NCBI GenBank assembly: GCA_946186665.1
Contig: CAMHOE010000009.1
Location: forward strand, 1-64,000
Reading direction: 5' to 3'
DNA from: an uncultured Clostridia bacterium
Lineage (GTDB): Bacteria > Bacillota > Clostridia > Oscillospirales > Acutalibacteraceae
Length of the DNA: 64,000 nt
Position 1 is the stretch's first letter. Each line of letters starts with the position of its first letter. The notes beneath the pieces were generated by a model, which made no database searches, was not told the DNA's origin, and saw only the letters and a list, made by a program, of their open reading frames with translations. Of the stretch, positions 62,341 through 64,000 are shown piece by piece. Position numbers and translations under genes: made by a program.

Positions 62341-62424
62341 AAAGTGAAAATGTAACAGTTAGGAGTTAGGAGTCATGTTTTCGCTGGGGCGTCCGTAGGG
62401 AGTGCCCTTGGGGTACGAACGCCA

Positions 62425-62456
62425 CCGCGAATCGGGAGTGCAGGCTCTGCACCGGC
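62425..62456 (+). repeat. GC-rich hairpin repeat, copy 4
   Basis: GCGAATCGGGAGTGCAGG continues with CTCTGCACCGGC; the hairpin is GTGCAG-GCT-CTGCAC, a paired change from GCGCAG/CTGCGC of the other copies. Its last base touches the -35 box of the ilvB promoter. Confidence 0.65.
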
Positions 62457-62485
62457 TTGACACTTAATTTGAGTGATGGTATAAT
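62457..62485 (+). promoter_or_regulatory. Promoter of the acetolactate synthase gene
   Basis: A consensus TTGACA (62457-62462) and a consensus TATAAT (62480-62485) with 17-base spacing. Transcription would start near 62492, leaving a leader of about 20 bases, so there is no room for a branched-chain attenuator or T-box. Confidence 0.87.
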
Positions 62486-62511
62486 GGGAGTTATATGAGA
62501 GGAGGAGTTGT

Positions 62512-64000
62512 ATGATAAATGGAGCTGAAATAATGGTCAGATGCCTTCAGGAGGAGGGCGTTGAGATCGTGTTCGGTTATCCCGGCGCTGTAATATGCCC
62601 GTTTTTTGATAAATTGTACGATACCGATATAAAAGCAGTGCTGGTAAGACAAGAACAAAATGCCGCACACGCAGCAAGCGGCTATGCAAGGGCTCTCTCT
62701 AAAGTCGGAGTTTGTGTAGCAACCTCCGGTCCCGGCGCACTTAATATGATACCGGGTATCGCTACGGCTTATATGGACTCGATACCTATGGTCGCTATAA
62801 CCGGTCAGGTAAAAAGCGATCAGCTTGGTCGTGATGTTTTTCAGGAAGCGGATGTTACAGGTGCTTGTGAGTCTTTTGTAAAACATAGCTATCTTGTCAA
62901 AAATACAGCAGATCTTCCGAGAATATTCAAGGAAGCTTTTCATATCGCTTCTACAGGCCGTCCGGGTCCGGTGCTTATAGATGTGCCTGTTGATATCCAA
63001 CAGGGCGAAATCGAGGAATTCGTTTACCCTGATAAGGTAAATATTATCGGATATAAGCCAAGCGTTAACGGTCACCCTATGCAGATAAAACGTGCGCTTG
63101 AAACACTCAGCACCTCAAAAAGACCTGTCATCTGCGCAGGCGGCGGTGTGCTTACTTCCGGCGCAAAGCTCAGACTCAGAGAGTTTTCTCAGAAAACAAA
63201 TATCCCCGTTGTTTCAACAATGATGGGTATTGGCGTTATGCCCTCGGACGACCCTCTTTATGTGGGTATGATAGGCTCTCACGGTGTGAAGGCTGCTAAT
63301 AAGGCTATACATGATTCTGACCTTATCATACTCTGCGGCGCAAGAGTCGGCGACAGAGCGGTCGCAGCCCCCGATCAGGTAGTTGATAATACTACAGTAA
63401 TTCATATCGACATTGACCCTGCGGAGATAGGCAAAAATATGAAAACCAATATTCCTATCGTGGGCGATATGAAGAACGTGCTTGAAGCTATGCTCAAGGA
63501 TATAGACTACTGCGCACCTAAGGAATGGATCGACAGTATAAAGGACTGGAAAAAGGAATTTGCTGTACAGCATAAGAAATTTGAGGACTATGTGGAACCT
63601 AAAGGCTTCCTTGAAAAGCTTTCGTCAATGCTCAAAGCAAAATCTATACTTGTCGCTGACGTGGGACAGAACCAGATATGGTGTGCCAACAGCTTTAAGG
63701 TATCTGACGGACGCTTCTTTACATCAGGCGGTATGGGAACTATGGGTTACTCCGTTCCTGCGGCTATGGGTGCAAAATTTGCAAGACCGACCCGTGATGT
63801 TGTTGCTGTGTGCGGTGACGGCTCTTTCCAGATGTCTCTCAATGAACTTGCGACTATAGCTCAGAACAATATGAACGTCAAGATAATAGTCATGAGGAAC
63901 ACCGTACTTGGCATGGTGCATGAGTTACAGGACACATTTTACGGCAGCAGATACGCTATAACTGAGCTTGACGAGACACCAGATTTTGAGAAGCTCGCTC
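62512..64000 (+). CDS. ilvB: Acetolactate synthase large subunit (3' end outside window)
   Basis: ATG 62512 follows GAGAGGAGGAG. The visible 496 residues are a thiamine-diphosphate enzyme: the N-terminal domain with FGYPGAVICPFFD and the catalytic Glu in VLVRQEQNAAHAASGYAR, followed by TSGPGALNMIPGIATAYMDS, GRPGPVLIDVP, the central domain, and the ThDP site beginning VCGDGSFQMS near 440. This matches acetolactate synthase, the first step of branched-chain amino acid synthesis. The regulatory subunit is not in the window. A relative such as a sulfopyruvate-type enzyme is less likely. Confidence 0.93.
   Translation, partial: MINGAEIMVRCLQEEGVEIVFGYPGAVICPFFDKLYDTDIKAVLVRQEQNAAHAASGYARALSKVGVCVATSGPGALNMIPGIATAYMDSIPMVAITGQVKSDQLGRDVFQEADVTGACESFVKHSYLVKNTADLPRIFKEAFHIASTGRPGPVLIDVPVDIQQGEIEEFVYPDKVNIIGYKPSVNGHPMQIKRALETLSTSKRPVICAGGGVLTSGAKLRLREFSQKTNIPVVSTMMGIGVMPSDDPLYVGMIGSHGVKAANKAIHDSDLIILCGARVGDRAVAAPDQVVDNTTVIHIDIDPAEIGKNMKTNIPIVGDMKNVLEAMLKDIDYCAPKEWIDSIKDWKKEFAVQHKKFEDYVEPKGFLEKLSSMLKAKSILVADVGQNQIWCANSFKVSDGRFFTSGGMGTMGYSVPAAMGAKFARPTRDVVAVCGDGSFQMSLNELATIAQNNMNVKIIVMRNTVLGMVHELQDTFYGSRYAITELDETPDFEKLA

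Noticed and set aside
62491..63921. Minus-strand frames opposite the last gene
   Set aside because: The plus strand carries an uninterrupted acetolactate synthase gene with promoter and ribosome binding site.

Overview
The window looks like the chromosome of a low-GC, endospore-forming member of the Clostridia, most likely an Oscillospiraceae/Ruminococcaceae-type gut bacterium. It carries the sporulation genes spoIVB, spo0A, spoIIP and gpr, a T-box upstream of cysE-cysS, strong AGGAGG-type ribosome binding sites, and a large cell-anchored type I pullulanase that points to starch use. The genus is inference. No rRNA, tRNA or CRISPR array was recognised.

Layout. 1-2.4 kb: a zinc-ribbon membrane protein with a Q/Y/D-rich low-complexity domain, and thrH. 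2.7-17.5 kb: a tightly packed eleven-gene minus-strand operon with no recognisable pathway. It encodes a Ycf46-like AAA+ ATPase, three paralogous membrane-anchored helical proteins, an SPFH protein with a double zinc ribbon, two more zinc-ribbon proteins (one a long acidic repeat protein), a four-helix membrane protein and small helical proteins. A terminator separates it from an upstream RCC1-repeat membrane protein whose 5' end lies inside a dispersed repeat. This operon is my candidate for an undescribed system. 19-21.6 kb: a phage-type replication module (KilAC protein, RepO-like protein, DnaC-like loader) with no integrase. 21.8-28 kb: spoIVB-spo0A, a secreted Ser/Glu-rich protein, spoIIP and gpr. 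28.6-34.6 kb: PH-domain and zinc-ribbon membrane proteins, a DUF1540 miniprotein, a HAD phosphatase, tex, a DUF1624 acyltransferase and an FlK-like thioesterase. 35-43.8 kb: pullulanase, an AI-2E family permease, a Zn/Cd-type P1B ATPase with a separate HMA chaperone, and an RsmF-type rRNA methyltransferase. 44-53.6 kb: cdd, cysS, cysE, pgsA, rimO, recX, recA, prmC and yqhQ. 53.8-64 kb: a two-component system, a surface lipoprotein, trmB, map, an APH-family kinase and the start of an acetolactate synthase gene.

The intergenic DNA is unusually rich in repeats. An element of about 110 bp with two compensatorily varying hairpins occurs at eight sites in both orientations, sometimes tandemly amplified, and in places it supplies gene ends. 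Heptanucleotide tandem arrays of several different units, like the STRR repeats of cyanobacteria, occur at well over ten intergenic sites and often abut that element. Three further small palindromic families (a CATTTTCGC-type hairpin, a GCGCAG-GCT-CTGCGC hairpin and a 95-bp repeat) are also present. Together they account for nearly all the long non-coding stretches.
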